Shown here piece after piece: positions 22,401-31,961 of a DNA stretch of 64,000 bases (positions within the stretch are counted from its first letter, which is position 1; every line of letters starts with the position of its first letter). The stretch lies in the NCBI RefSeq assembly GCF_001653235.2, contig NC_035790.1, forward strand, positions 7,316,001 to 7,380,000, in the 5' to 3' direction. The notes beneath the pieces were generated by a model. That model had not been told where the DNA came from. It saw only the letters and a list, made by a program, of their open reading frames with translations, and made no database searches. The position numbers were made by a program, and so were the translations under genes. Source of the DNA: Pochonia chlamydosporia 170 (lineage: Eukaryota > Ascomycota > Sordariomycetes > Hypocreales > Clavicipitaceae).

Positions 22401-24033
22401 GAAACAGCCAAAACTCCGGCTAATACCGATGTGGTCGATCATAAAGACCAGGGAACATCTTAACCAACCACGAGTACCAAAAAACTGGTTTGATGCCCGT
22501 ATGCGAAATGACTATAAGTCAAAGTGGCTGCCAGCAATGGAAAGACAGTTCCGGAGCCTCGCCGAGATGGACGTCTGGATCCTTGTTGAACTGCCACCGG
22601 GCAAACTTGCGCTTGACGGCCGATGGGTGTATGATGAGAAATATCCAAAGGATGCCGATCCCTACGCACGAGCCAGATGGGTCGTACGAGGTGATCAAAT
22701 CAAAGACTCATACGCCTTAGAAGATCTCTATGCAGCAGTAGCACATATGACATCGGTGCGACTCTTCTGTACAGTCGTTGCTCTCTTGGACTTGGACTGG
22801 GCCCAATATGATGCGGTGACTGCGTTCCTAAATGCAAAGGCACGACAAGAAGTGTACATGAAACAACCACAAGGCTTTGATGATGGATCCGGACGAGTGT
22901 GTTTGCTGAAACGAGCACTCTATGGACTTCCAACATCACCACTGTGGTGGTTTGATACAGCCCGCGCATATTTGAAAGAGCTAGGATTTGCGCCACTGGC
23001 ATCAGAGCTCTGTCTCTTCCGACGAGACGATGGAGTCCACATTCTTCTATACGTTGACGACATGATCATTGCGGCGCCCACTAAACAGATGGTCAAGGAC
23101 ACAGCTGAGTCGATTGCCTTGCGATTCAAAATCAAGGAAATCGGCGAGGTGACAGAGTTCCTAGGTCTTGAAATCAAGAGAGACCGATCACAGCGCCGCA
23201 TCTGGATCAGCCAAGAGAAATTCATCGATAAGATTGTAGAGAAATTCTTCCCTGACCAACAGCTTAACAAGGCACAGAGCCCCTGGCCTTCGAAGACCGA
23301 GATCCCGGCTAACTGGAAAGAACTGGATGTCGCGATGCCATCCACAGACTGGCTTGAACGTACTGGCAGTCTGAACTTTCTATCCATGGGGACGAGACCT
23401 GATATCACATATACCGTACAACGGCTGTGTGAAGCTAATCAGGGCCCAACCGAGATACACGTCCAAGTACTGAAACATCTCTTCAGATATATATCAACAA
23501 CCAAATCGTATGGCATTTGCCTCGGTGGTAGTTACAGAATCACAGATCTCAAGCTCCGTGTATATGCGGATGCATCCTTTGCAACGGACCCAATGACCCG
23601 CTTCTCAACAGCAGGCCATATTGTCTTCGTTGCTGAGGGGCCAATCCATTGGAAGTCGGCCAAGCAGACGCTCGTGACGACTAGCACAACCGAGGCTGAA
23701 TTCATCAACCTCACACCAGCGGGAATGAGCATATTGTGGATATCGCAATTCCTCGCTGACCTGAAAATGCCGCAACCGAAGCCGTTAGTCCTATTTACAG
23801 ACAGTCAGAACGCCAGGTTGGCAGTATTAAATAAGAACAACACGGCTCGTACGCGTCATATTGATATCCGGTACAAGTGGATCATCAATCGTACCAATGA
23901 TGGGTTCTTTCAACTTCATCAAGTCGGTACAGACGAGATGACAGCCGATGGATTGACAAAGGCACTTACGCCAGTTAAACATGCCCAATTTATCAGGCAA
24001 CTCAACCTGGGCAAAGCCCAAGTCACTCGCTGA
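19483..24033 (+). CDS. Copia Gag-Pol polyprotein
   Basis: 1516 codons from ATG 19483 (MSSNTNYEISMPTTDKLRG). In order: a Gag region; a knuckle near residues 227-242 with spacing C-x2-H-x4-H-x4-C (CHIHVNMAHTNDNC, second Cys replaced by His); aspartic protease VVLDSGAAEHC; integrase zinc domain (MHHRLMHAG ... CEAC); integrase core (YWDLLQHTPIG, VFVFDNGGEFKSD, TTPYAHEQNGRAE); an acidic/Pro-rich linker; reverse transcriptase (LDLDWAQYDAVTAFLNAK, LLYVDDMIIA); and RNase H (VYADASFATD, TSTTEAEF, FTDSQNARLAV). The order PR-IN-RT-RH defines Ty1/copia. Gag and Pol share one frame with no stop or frameshift between them, so the Gag excess must come from another mechanism. All catalytic motifs I checked are present. 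Confidence 0.96.
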   Translation: MSSNTNYEISMPTTDKLRGMANWPEWSTKVQLALVSMGLWGHVKGEVIRPADDAADWVKSDSKAIFFMINNMTEITQQKLKQSGWDVDNATSETTWNLLKSSVTKITDESLAELLMKFPHYKRRDFTTFNAYIAKTLWAWDTIVKAGGLDDKFLVMTLMNGIKDTYPEWYTNWKHDCDRGKFPTKQDFLQFLSAKADDEEAAGAPINLSMQTPNQLPPLPEGTKGSDQCHIHVNMAHTNDNCWSRHPEKRPSWHKGKRKGKNSGRVGNPDIIQPMNLAILATALSSDAVVLDSGAAEHCFNDLKWFTHIDFHDEDSRYVGHNNVPYGRQGIGIVQITANGKTLILHNVGYCAVGAANIIATSILERSYGLVVNGQTKELVFASSGHKLCSYAWKSGIAVLDIGPQSKSQCNFSVLPNRATTKNVDYGLMHHRLMHAGVERTKRACKAAGIQLNESSIKEFHCEACYLGKADAIISRAKFEPTAFLSHVYWDLLQHTPIGYGGYRWSLHGIDGYTGFQWIMFLTRKKHALPKLKEWKGKVEKMSGGHQVQVFVFDNGGEFKSDKAAEWGTKEEVNIKYTTPYAHEQNGRAEKAGKDIAAGARTTLIQLQLPQELWPLFMETSVYIHNLLPARRYNWQSPIQRMFKIINLPYEPNLQHIHTWGCKAYVTIPKEIQVKSQKMANKAKIGNLVGMEGLHGHVYKIWLPDEQRVVRARDVRFHEEPNNKTRTETTIEYEAKLVEPDLEGSGKIIYTEVRNGLGTDLGGKQIEEHHLGPSGTITPETHSADRGSLSPDIRLGTPLESPHSMLSDIDVVEQIDDSGASQSQHEQLHQDTGPIRQAPADVDKNPRSETPRNNLQERTPPYTPAQQYRGDQTQIRNQLAQEEQEDLLQEQPIPPARAMHGTVSEEQDVEDPASEQPMGQGLVSDQHNHPSHSSHRSLRNQPRRDYSDNGVTIAAGRAAKYINLIYREEDIIQKQPKLRLIPMWSIIKTREHLNQPRVPKNWFDARMRNDYKSKWLPAMERQFRSLAEMDVWILVELPPGKLALDGRWVYDEKYPKDADPYARARWVVRGDQIKDSYALEDLYAAVAHMTSVRLFCTVVALLDLDWAQYDAVTAFLNAKARQEVYMKQPQGFDDGSGRVCLLKRALYGLPTSPLWWFDTARAYLKELGFAPLASELCLFRRDDGVHILLYVDDMIIAAPTKQMVKDTAESIALRFKIKEIGEVTEFLGLEIKRDRSQRRIWISQEKFIDKIVEKFFPDQQLNKAQSPWPSKTEIPANWKELDVAMPSTDWLERTGSLNFLSMGTRPDITYTVQRLCEANQGPTEIHVQVLKHLFRYISTTKSYGICLGGSYRITDLKLRVYADASFATDPMTRFSTAGHIVFVAEGPIHWKSAKQTLVTTSTTEAEFINLTPAGMSILWISQFLADLKMPQPKPLVLFTDSQNARLAVLNKNNTARTRHIDIRYKWIINRTNDGFFQLHQVGTDEMTADGLTKALTPVKHAQFIRQLNLGKAQVTR

Positions 24034-24108
24034 GTTTCTCCTTTGTATTAGTTGCTAGGAAATATCATAGATAGCTTCAGTTAGTTAGGTGTATTGTCAG
24101 GCTTGGCT

Positions 24109-24117
24109 GAGGGGCGG
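24109..24117 (+). promoter_or_regulatory. Polypurine tract of the copia element
   Basis: GAGGGGCGG lies immediately before the 3' LTR, the expected site for plus-strand priming. It contains one C. Confidence 0.7.
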
Positions 24118-24212
24118 TGTTGAACATGATACAACATCACGTGCAACGTCCAGCCTGCGCCTTCCATAAATAGCCTACGTTGGCGGCATCTCTTCCGCTG
24201 TGACGTTCAACA
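24118..24212 (+). repeat. 3' LTR (95 bp)
   Basis: Identical to the 5' LTR; followed by the target duplication ACATG. Confidence 0.95.
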
Positions 24213-24217
24213 ACATG

Positions 24218-24831
24218 CACCGCCGGCAGTGGTGACGATCCAGAACATCTAGCCAAATGCGCCACCGTAAATATTCTTCTTAACACACCATTTCACATGC
24301 ATGCACGCGGTCAGAGCCACTAGTCATGCAATTAATTACGTACCTGACGCCACATGCACGTCAAGCAAGCTTTCATTGGTCCCGAACAGTCGGTTGCGCC
24401 GCATCCTGCATGATTTGAGGGACGCCATTGATGTGGCTCTCATGTCAGACCTTGTAATCCGTCAAATGCGTAAGCCCACGATATCAAATCATGGCGTTGG
24501 TTGATTGCCGCCCGCTGGGCGACCGGCATGCTTCTCGTGCTTTCCGTCCCGAGGTATCCTGCTATATCGTTGTTAACTATCGGATAGAGCCGTGTGGTAA
24601 TGCTGATAGGTTCCACCACATTCCGCTGATGGATTCTCATGGTCCCTTGGTGCGTCGGAATGGAAGGACAGGTCTACATCTCAGCCCATTCGATTCAGGT
24701 GTGGCTGCCATATAACCTCACAAAGCCTATGCGAGCTTCGGGGTCAATCATCATTATTCGCAATGCCTTCTACACGACTAGAGATATTACATAAAGCATC
24801 ATTTGTAAAACGATAAACACCGAGCGCAATT
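24218..24831. other. Intergenic, no supported gene
   Basis: Short frames only; nothing recognised. Confidence 0.4.
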
Positions 24832-25762
24832 ATGGATGTACAAAGCGACACTACAGTCTTCTATAGAGAGTACAGGCTTTTAGTTGCCCCGCCTATTAAA
24901 CATTCAGAAGCAAGTTGGTCCGGGTTTCTCTTGAGTAATTCACATATTGTTGATTGTACGGGAGCCTACCCCAGTCCGGATATACGTCAAAAGGTTGAAG
25001 ACCTATGTTTTCTTCCATCTAGAATGCCAGAGAGGGTACCCATTCACACCGGGAAGTCTCTTGAATACATGTATGAAATTGTAGCAATACCCATCCCAGA
25101 AAATATTCCGCTAATGGTAATGGAGATACATTGAATTTAGAACTGATTGGAGACCCGCAACTGCGGCCATACAAGGCCGCAATCTCACTTTTCGCCGGCC
25201 TGGTTTTCTACCAATCCTGTCGCAAATTATTTCGCCTCTTCGGATACTTTCATTTGGCCCTTCTGTGACAGAATTAAAGCTCCACTGGATCGAGGAATTA
25301 ATGGGCATTTCAGTGAGGGACTACGATGACTTGTTCATTCGCGTGTCAGATGTGGAAGTCGCGCTTTTGGGCGAACCGGCTTGCCAAATTGCCGGCGACA
25401 TTGATGAATCCCTTAACATCTGCATTGAGAACCTGAAGTCACACAATCCGCATTTATGGCCCATAAAACCACTAGAGATAACGCAAACCCTTGACGAAGT
25501 ATCTAGCGTACAGTTAACCCGTGTTATTACCGCCCTTCGCCCGTCGCAGAATGCGGTTTTTGACACTGACCTATTGCCACATGCAATGATCAAAGTGTCG
25601 AATTTCTTGGTTAATTTTTCTGCTGAAAAATGGATTGTGCTACCGGATTTCAGACTAACAAAGGAGCTATCTCCTCGAATGGTGTTCCAGTGGGCCTTGG
25701 CTCTGTTAGACGTCCTGCAGGAATATGAATCAATTAGTTCACTCTGCGAGAGCACTTTATAG
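24832..25762 (+). pseudogene. Unknown protein gene with one frame change
   Basis: The first frame starts at ATG 24832 (MDVQSDTTVFYREYRLLVAP) and stops at 25134. The next frame is open from about 25121 through 25762 and reads on naturally (RYIEFRTDWRPATAAIQGRN, then FLPILSQIISPLRILSFGP, ending LQEYESISSLCESTL). Overlap of the two frames near 25110-25135 and the lack of room for an intron point to a single-base indel. Together they would give about 310 residues. The second part has regular helices and the segment DLFIRVSDVEVALLGEPACQ. I do not recognise the family. It may be a real gene hit by a consensus error or a recent pseudogene. Confidence 0.5.
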
Positions 25763-25840
25763 CTTGAATTGACAGCCTGCAAAGCCAAGTTTTCGTAGTT
25801 AGGGAGACCACATTGCATCGCCAACGGGCCTGCGTATATC

Positions 25841-25925
25841 TGTCGGATAAGACTGCCTCTGTGAATTGAACAAGCAGACTTGGCGTAATTGCTGGATGTC
25901 ATAATATCATTTGCTAACCACCTAG
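25841..25925 (+). repeat. Dispersed repeat R1, copy 2
   Basis: TGTCGGATAAGACTGCC and the following 70 bp align with 16168-16275. The copy lacks about 25 bp before the CTAACCACCTA end. Confidence 0.6.
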
Positions 25926-26616
25926 ACCCTATCATCAATGGGAAAATGCCTCTACTCGCCATGAGACTTCATCGGCAAGGCAGACTGGATGAAAAGATAA
26001 ATTTGGGAATATGGGCTCAGATTTCCCGAAATTAAAATTCCTGAACATATGTCGCCAATTCTGTTGCTTAAGATGAATTGTTTGGGTTTGTTGCACCAGT
26101 CGGGCTACATGTGAATGCCGCCGTCATGCATTCTACATCTCATGCGCTACAGTTTTTCTTTTAACATCAATAACTATTTATGCTCCTGATCATATATAAA
26201 TTTTATTTAAGTGGATTCATGAGTTCACCATTTGCTTACGATACTCAAAATGACTGTTTTCGGAGTCCACTTATCATTATGACTGGCAATGAATTATATA
26301 CCATGAATGGATAGAAGCTCTGTCACCCCGGCTATCTTCACCATCCCGGCCAACTCGTGGAGATTCATCAATTTAGCGTAAGAAACAAAGCATGGTAAGA
26401 GTTTGTCTAACTACAGACACTCAATGAGATGGAGATATATACGCAAAATACCCCGGTTGGCTGACTTGACTCTCGTTAAGGGTGTATTGCTGCCAGTCTC
26501 GCTTTTAAGAGAGGAGATGGTTTCGTTGTTAAATCCTCCTAGGAGATTTGAGCTCAAAAGCTTCTCGTTACCCACGTATCTTCTTTAGACGGGCGGCCAT
26601 GCCAATGTAAAAGGTG
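25926..26616. other. Intergenic, AT-rich, no supported gene
   Basis: AT-rich stretch around 26150-26240. No coding signal or repeat that I recognise. Confidence 0.4.
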
Positions 26617-26979
26617 TTAGCGCTGTCCGGCTCTCAACCGGACGCCCAAGACATCCACACCCTCGTGTAAGCCTTGCCAATATTCCACAAATCTACTCAG
26701 CTCCTTCTTGTCTACGATGTGTTTTCTCGGCTCCCACGTCGTGGTAGCATCAGACCACCTTACCAGGAAGGTGTGTTGTCTCCACCGAGCCAGGAGGCAG
26801 GCCATTCGGTAAACGTTGAGACAGACATTGGGGTGGGCAGATTGGATGGGCTGCGGTACATTCTCTGTGGGCTGGTTTGATTGCTCTCCTCTCGTTTTTG
26901 GCTTACGAACCTCGACATTCTTTGGTGGTTGACGATTTCCGGCGGCTGAATCGCACGACCCAGCTACTGTCTTCCACAA
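26617..26979 (-). pseudogene. Chromodomain relic
   Basis: A 120-codon frame without an ATG start. The second half reads YRMACLLARWRQHTFLVRW and then SDATTTWEPRKHIVDKKELS, followed by FVEYW. This is the chromodomain pattern (aromatic cage W/F, WEP, final helix). Chromodomains on methyl-lysine-binding integrases or other transposon proteins target heterochromatin, and stand-alone copies like this are common near fungal transposons. It lies just beyond the hAT fragment that starts near 27000. No integrase precedes it, so it is a relic or a small domesticated exon. Confidence 0.55.
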
Positions 26980-27006
26980 CGCATTAGTGATGCAACCTTA
27001 TAGTAC

Positions 27007-27028
27007 ACGTACGTACGTACGTACGTAC
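27007..27028 (+). repeat. ACGT microsatellite (5.5 units)
   Basis: ACGT repeated head to tail. It runs directly into a motif (27027-27056, ACTGTATTTTGGCCATAGTA then CCGTACGTAC) that is also found at 62489-62518. Probably part of a hAT terminal region. Confidence 0.85.
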
Positions 27029-27119
27029 TGTATTTTGGCCATAGTACCGTACGTACATACAAATTTCCCCTTTCCATTTTGGGTAATAGTGAGCCCCGCC
27101 CTTCTACCATTTTTGGGCC

Positions 27120-28821
27120 TCAAACCTCAGATTCCACCTCGGTGCCAACACCCAATATATCACCTGTCAACTGTAATACACCCTCCCACTCAAAGTCCGT
27201 GTTGGTTGAGGCCATTGCGCCATCCATCCAGACCTTCCTGCCATGCGTATTTACAAACAACTCGAGATATGAATCTTCGAGTTCTAGCCAATCCTTCTCC
27301 TCAAGATCCGCCCAGCGCTTCTTATGGGAACACTTCTGGTTCTTGAGACGATCTAACACGCGGTAGTTCATAAAAATGAAGGCCTGCATGTCAGCGTGCA
27401 CTGGCGTAAGGCGATTCCGAGCTTTTGTATGTATAAAACTAATAGCAGAGAAGCTTCGTTCTGAGGGTACGGAGTTCGCAAGTGTGTTCATGATCTTCAC
27501 AGCTACTCTAGCCAGAATTGAGCCCTGGTTGAGGAGACACTGCCATGCCATTGCTGGCTTAAAGCCATCGTCGTATACAGCACTGTGCTTATTAAATAAG
27601 CCGTCTGGGTCGCCAGTACGCATTCGGAAATGTGTGAATTCGGAAAGAGCACGGTGATATTCGCTGTCGTTTTTCAGCTGTTTCCGCAAATACTCTTGTA
27701 CGCGCGCGAAGATGCTAGGCGGCAGTTTCGAATTTGGGCCGGTTGTATCGGGCCGGAGGGCATCGGCGATCCAATGTATGTCGTACGGTTGCTTATCAAG
27801 CCGTGCTTGGAAGATCGCGTCAATATCGTCCCACGGAACATCGGGAAACTGATCAGCCTCCCTCATCTCAGCCCATTTGCGTTTGACTTGCAGCCAGCGA
27901 TTTACGACGTATGCGATTCCCGCTCCATCAGCTTCGGAAGCGTGTTGAAATTCGTTTACGGGCTTTAGAACAGCAACCGCAGTCTCGAGTTTTAGCCAGA
28001 AGCTGTTGTCTTTGATGATTCGAACGGAGGCAGGCAGCAGAACGGGGCAGTCTCGAGATCGCTGCTCCTCCCGAACATCTTTTCGGATAGACCAGTCTCT
28101 GGCAGGATCTCGAGAGCGAAGGAGTGAGAAAAAAGAGTTGTACTGAGAACCCCAGCGTGTAATTACACTACTCAGAAGGAACGAATTAGTAGAGCGATGC
28201 AGTCGAAAGACAGCTGGCGAGTTACCTTCTGATCAGCGCGCGAGTTACTCCGTTCCACCTCGTGCGCTGGCACATTCTCAACCTCTGCAACTGTAACTTA
28301 GACCGGGAGAACAACGTGAGGAGGGTGTTGACGCTAGTACCAAGATCCTCAAAGAATGGAAGAAGAAGGATGTCTTTAATTAATAGCTGAAGGCCGTGAG
28401 AATCACATAGAGAGAAGTTGATATGTGAGAGCTCCGGGAATCTCCCTAGGAAATCATGTACAGAGCGCATCGTATTTTCCGTATCCGTACAGATAGAATT
28501 GATTCGACAGAGATCACCGCCGCTCAGTTGCTGCATTTCTCTCCATATCAACTTAACCCAATTTTCCGTTGTGTGCTGTTCGTCTCCCGTATCAAACGTT
28601 TTCCAGTAGAAAGCTGGGCCATCTGGTATTTGTACCGAGATATTGACGATTCTATGGCCGGAGACATTATCGGAAGCGTCAAATACTATATTGAACCACT
28701 CTGAGCTAGAAATACGTTTGAAAACCTCGTCACGGAGTTCCTGATAGAAGTCGGGGAGAATTCTCGTGATAGCAGCGCGGCTAGGAAGCTTCCAGCCAGG
28801 TTTGATGCGAGTGAAGAAATG
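27120..28821 (-). pseudogene. hAT transposase, 5'-truncated (hAT-1)
   Basis: Exon 28226-28821 and exon 27120-28167 join in frame across a 58-bp intron (28168-28225, GTAACT donor, TAG acceptor). Visible parts are HFFTRIKPGWKLPSR, WFNIVFDASDNVSGHRIVNI, then LCDSHGLQLLIKDIL of the hAT DDE/RNase-H-like core. The C-terminal dimerisation region reads NSVPSERSFSAISFIHTKAR with NRLTPVHADMQAFIF. The N-terminal end, including any BED finger and the start codon, is missing: coding sequence stops exactly at the terminal repeat of the MULE at 28822. No hAT sequence continues on the other side of that MULE, so the 5' part was deleted. A dead element. Confidence 0.85.
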
Positions 28822-31800
28822 GAGTGATGATCGGGACACTCATTTCGACACTCATTTGCGCCACACACTCATTCTCGACAGTGGCTGAGCAGCGCACCTT
28901 ACCTGGGGCACGTCTTCTGGTACCGCACAGCTTGGGACTTGCCCACGTAGTATGTCAAGATCAAGTCGCTCATTCAAACCAAACGCAGTATGGTATTGCC
29001 TAAGAGGCAACAGCAATTATCATACTGCTGCCTTGCAGGCAGCAGTATTCCAAAGTATTTAGTTATCGTATAGATTCCACTCTTTTATGTAGGAAATCAA
29101 GAGTCTCTCGTTGCCCGATTCACAGGGGATCTTCTGCCCGATCGTCGTCCAGTTATGCAAACAAGTCGTGAAGTGTGACATAGTAGACTCAATTACCATC
29201 TCGCTTTTGTGTTCTTCAGACACCTCTCAATTAAAACAATCGATGCTTTCAACGCTGTTACACTTGACTGTTTCATTATACAAACATTTGACAAAATTTC
29301 TATCTCCTTCGCTTTATCTCTTGCGAGTCATCATCCATTACCGCTGCGTAGTATCCTGTTTGAACTCGCCGTCGCTTGCTGCTGACCTCACCAGCGATCC
29401 CCAGGGGCGCTGTAGATGGTGGTCGTTGTTGCAGAACTAGTGGTTCAGATTGAGACCGGGACTGCTCTACAATAGTCTCTTCATCAGATGCCTCGGAGTT
29501 AGCCCCAGATGATGATGACACCAGACCGTAATCTGCGTATTCCCCTGGTCGACATTCACGACGATAGTGCCTTGGGTTAGCTGTCGCTGTGATAGGACCA
29601 TCTCGTCTCTAGCCTGGGCATTCGCTTCTCGCTGTACTCGCTGTGAATCGCGTGCCTATTGTTCTAAGGCTGTAAGCAGTCGTCCGGTTCTTGTGGCTTC
29701 TCGTCGACCAATTGCCCGTCGGTTTGGTAGTGCTTCCGGTGCAGATATGGGAATCGCCGCCATTGCCCTACGATTAGAGGCGATCGTCTCCCCTTTTCCC
29801 GCCAGGGCAAGTAGTTGCTGCTCGAATCTGCTCCTTTCCTCACCGTCGAACCCGTCGCGTAGCTGTACGAGCTTCTGAAGCGCGCTTTCTAGCCTGGCTC
29901 GCTTTGGTGAGATAATAAGCTGTGTGATTGACTCATATGACGGCGCCCATTCTCGAGGTCTATGCACATGGCCAGCGAGCCAATATCTGGGATGAACGAG
30001 TGACCTGGGTAGAGGTATTCCAGTCTCGTATGCCTTCCAGAGATCGTGATAGCAGGGCAAAAGCCACTGCTGTCGCATAACACATCGACAAGGCCGAGAT
30101 TCTATATTCTCACCGTCGCCAGCAAGCCTCTTGAGCTTAGTCCACTGCTCATCTATTAAGGATATTGCGTATGAGCTGACTGTGCCAGTGAGAAGTTTGA
30201 ATGCGTGTCGATCAATACGCACAGCTTTCTCTGTCATCGAGCAATGCTCCTCTTCAGTCATTTCATTATAGAAGTCTCGATTCCAGTCAGCGATACCTGC
30301 GGCCGATGCTGCAATACTCATGTGACCGTGGGTAACCTGATGGATGAGCCTATTCTGAGACTCAGCTGTCTGGCTTGCTCGACATCCAAGGTTGGTATAT
30401 TGCTTAGTATAAGCGACGACAAATCGAGACTCCTTCATCTGCCAGTTATCCACGATGTAGTGACGATCTTCTGGCTGTAGAGAAATAATTAGTAGTGTTC
30501 TGTTTGTCTCAAGTTCGTCAAATGTATATGAATAGACATAGTTCTTGATTAGTTGTCTTAATCCAGCTAGTCCCTTATGTTCGTCGCCATCGATATCCTC
30601 TCTTGTATACTGATGGTCACCGAGCCAACGAATCATGGCGGTTTGAACGTGCCAGGTGCAAATCTGAAGTTTTGACTGAGGTAAGGCTTTGTCAGTGTCG
30701 TAGGCACTAATCATTCAGACGAGTGGTCAACGATAACTACCGCAGGCTCACAGACACAATCATAGTAGAATTCCGTACGCATACAGTCAAAGAAGAAGGT
30801 AAATGACTCAGCAGACTCGCTAGGGGTGTATGAGAAGGCCACTGGCATCGTCCTATTTGTATTGGTCTTACCAACAGCGACGAGCAAGGGAAATTTTAGC
30901 TTATTGGTTCTGAAGGTGCCATCAACAATGAGCACCGCATTGGAGGTAAATCGCTGGGCGAAAGGCACTGCCTGCTCGCAGTAGAAGAAGATTTGGACCA
31001 GTTTGCGGGCGACAACGATTCCGTCTTCAATTGTCTCTTCTGTACGTAGTCGATACTTAAAACCGCGGTCTTCTAGCGCTCGAAGCAATGCGGTGATCGT
31101 GTCTTCATTGTCTTTGATGTCCTGGGGGCATAGTCTGACCAAATTATAGTAATCTCTCTTTTTGATCACCAACCCTGTTGCCTCTTCTTTTAGTAGCTTC
31201 CGAGCATCAGAATAGGCTAAACCCTGAGTCCTATAGTCGCGGGCAACAGTGAGTAGCGCCTTATAGTCATCGATAGACTGCCTGTGGACGCCATAGGCGA
31301 ATGGAGATATTGGAAATTGATGGCCTGTGTGAGTATCGTGGACCCATCTCCCAATCCACCGCTTCTCATTGTCGTGCCTATTCATCTTACGAAAAGATAC
31401 AAAGTAGGCCAACTCGCACCCATATCTGGCATCATTTCGATCCCTCTGACGATTGCTGATAACCTTGCCAGAGTCTGTCGCTCTTAAAACTCGAGGATTT
31501 AGCCCCCGCTTATTTGCAGTAGTCTGGGAGTGATGAGAGCACTTATAAGTCGCAGAGACACCCTTAACTGAGCGAAATGTCACGAAGAGACACCCGGCAG
31601 CGAAACCATACGTATTAAGTCTCCGAAGACAGTCTTCCGCTGTCTTAAACACCTCCCCAGTCGTCGGCATGTCAAGCCACGCTTCTTCTTGCTGCAAGCA
31701 GTGCTTTAGCCATGTAGACCGAAGGTGAGGAGCGATAACAGCATAGGTAGGAGACTGTTGAAGCCGCAAGGCAGTATTGGAAGTGGTCATTTTTCACGAT

Positions 31801-31931
31801 ACAGGTGACTTCACCAAAAAGAATTTGATGGTACAAAATTGTCCTGGAGTCTGCTGATTGGTGGTGGATGACCCACCGAAATGAGTGTGTGGCGCAAATG
31901 AGTGTCGAAATGTGTGTCCCGATCATCACTC
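28822..31931 (-). mobile_element. Hop-like MULE, copy 2
   Basis: A 3110-bp element has 52-bp inverted ends (28822-28873 and 31880-31931, one mismatch) beginning GAGTGATGATCGGGAC, the same family as copy 1 at 11974. Flanking 9-mers differ (GAAGAAATG left, GCGCCGAAC right), so there is no target duplication. One flank is a cut-off hAT gene and the other is a different MULE fragment, so a rearrangement or deletion took place at one end after insertion. Confidence 0.9.
29300..31790 (-). pseudogene. hop: Hop-like MULE transposase, broken
   Basis: It starts at ATG 31790 (MTTSNTALRLQQSPTYAVIA) and is clearly paralogous to 12120-14610. The first frame ends at 30711 where GGA of the VDHSSGM motif has lost a base. 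The rest of the catalytic and C-terminal region is open from 30714 (MISAYDTDKALPQSKL) to a TAG at about 29656, where copy 1 has CAG. After another apparent one-base loss near 29525 the conserved tail (DDDSQEIKRRR) is readable to 29300. Three lesions make it inactive. CAG to TAG is the kind of change RIP produces, but one site is no proof. Confidence 0.85.
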
Positions 31932-31961
31932 GCGCCGAACCACTTTGCTACGGACGCCACG

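Larger units (their letters stand above)
18821..24212 (+). mobile_element. Complete Ty1/copia LTR retrotransposon
   Basis: A 5392-bp element has two identical 95-bp LTRs (18821-18915 and 24118-24212), each beginning TGTTGAAC and ending GTTCAACA. It is flanked by the 5-bp target duplication ACATG (18816-18820 and 24213-24217). A primer binding site follows the left LTR and a purine-rich tract precedes the right LTR. One uninterrupted 1516-codon gag-pol frame lies between. Identical LTRs, exact target duplication and an intact frame all indicate recent insertion and possible activity. The LTRs are unusually short. Confidence 0.97.

Noticed and set aside
25110..25140. A 24-bp intron (GTAATG...TTTAG) joining the two frames of the 24.8-25.8 kb gene
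   Set aside because: Too short for a fungal intron and gives an immediate stop.
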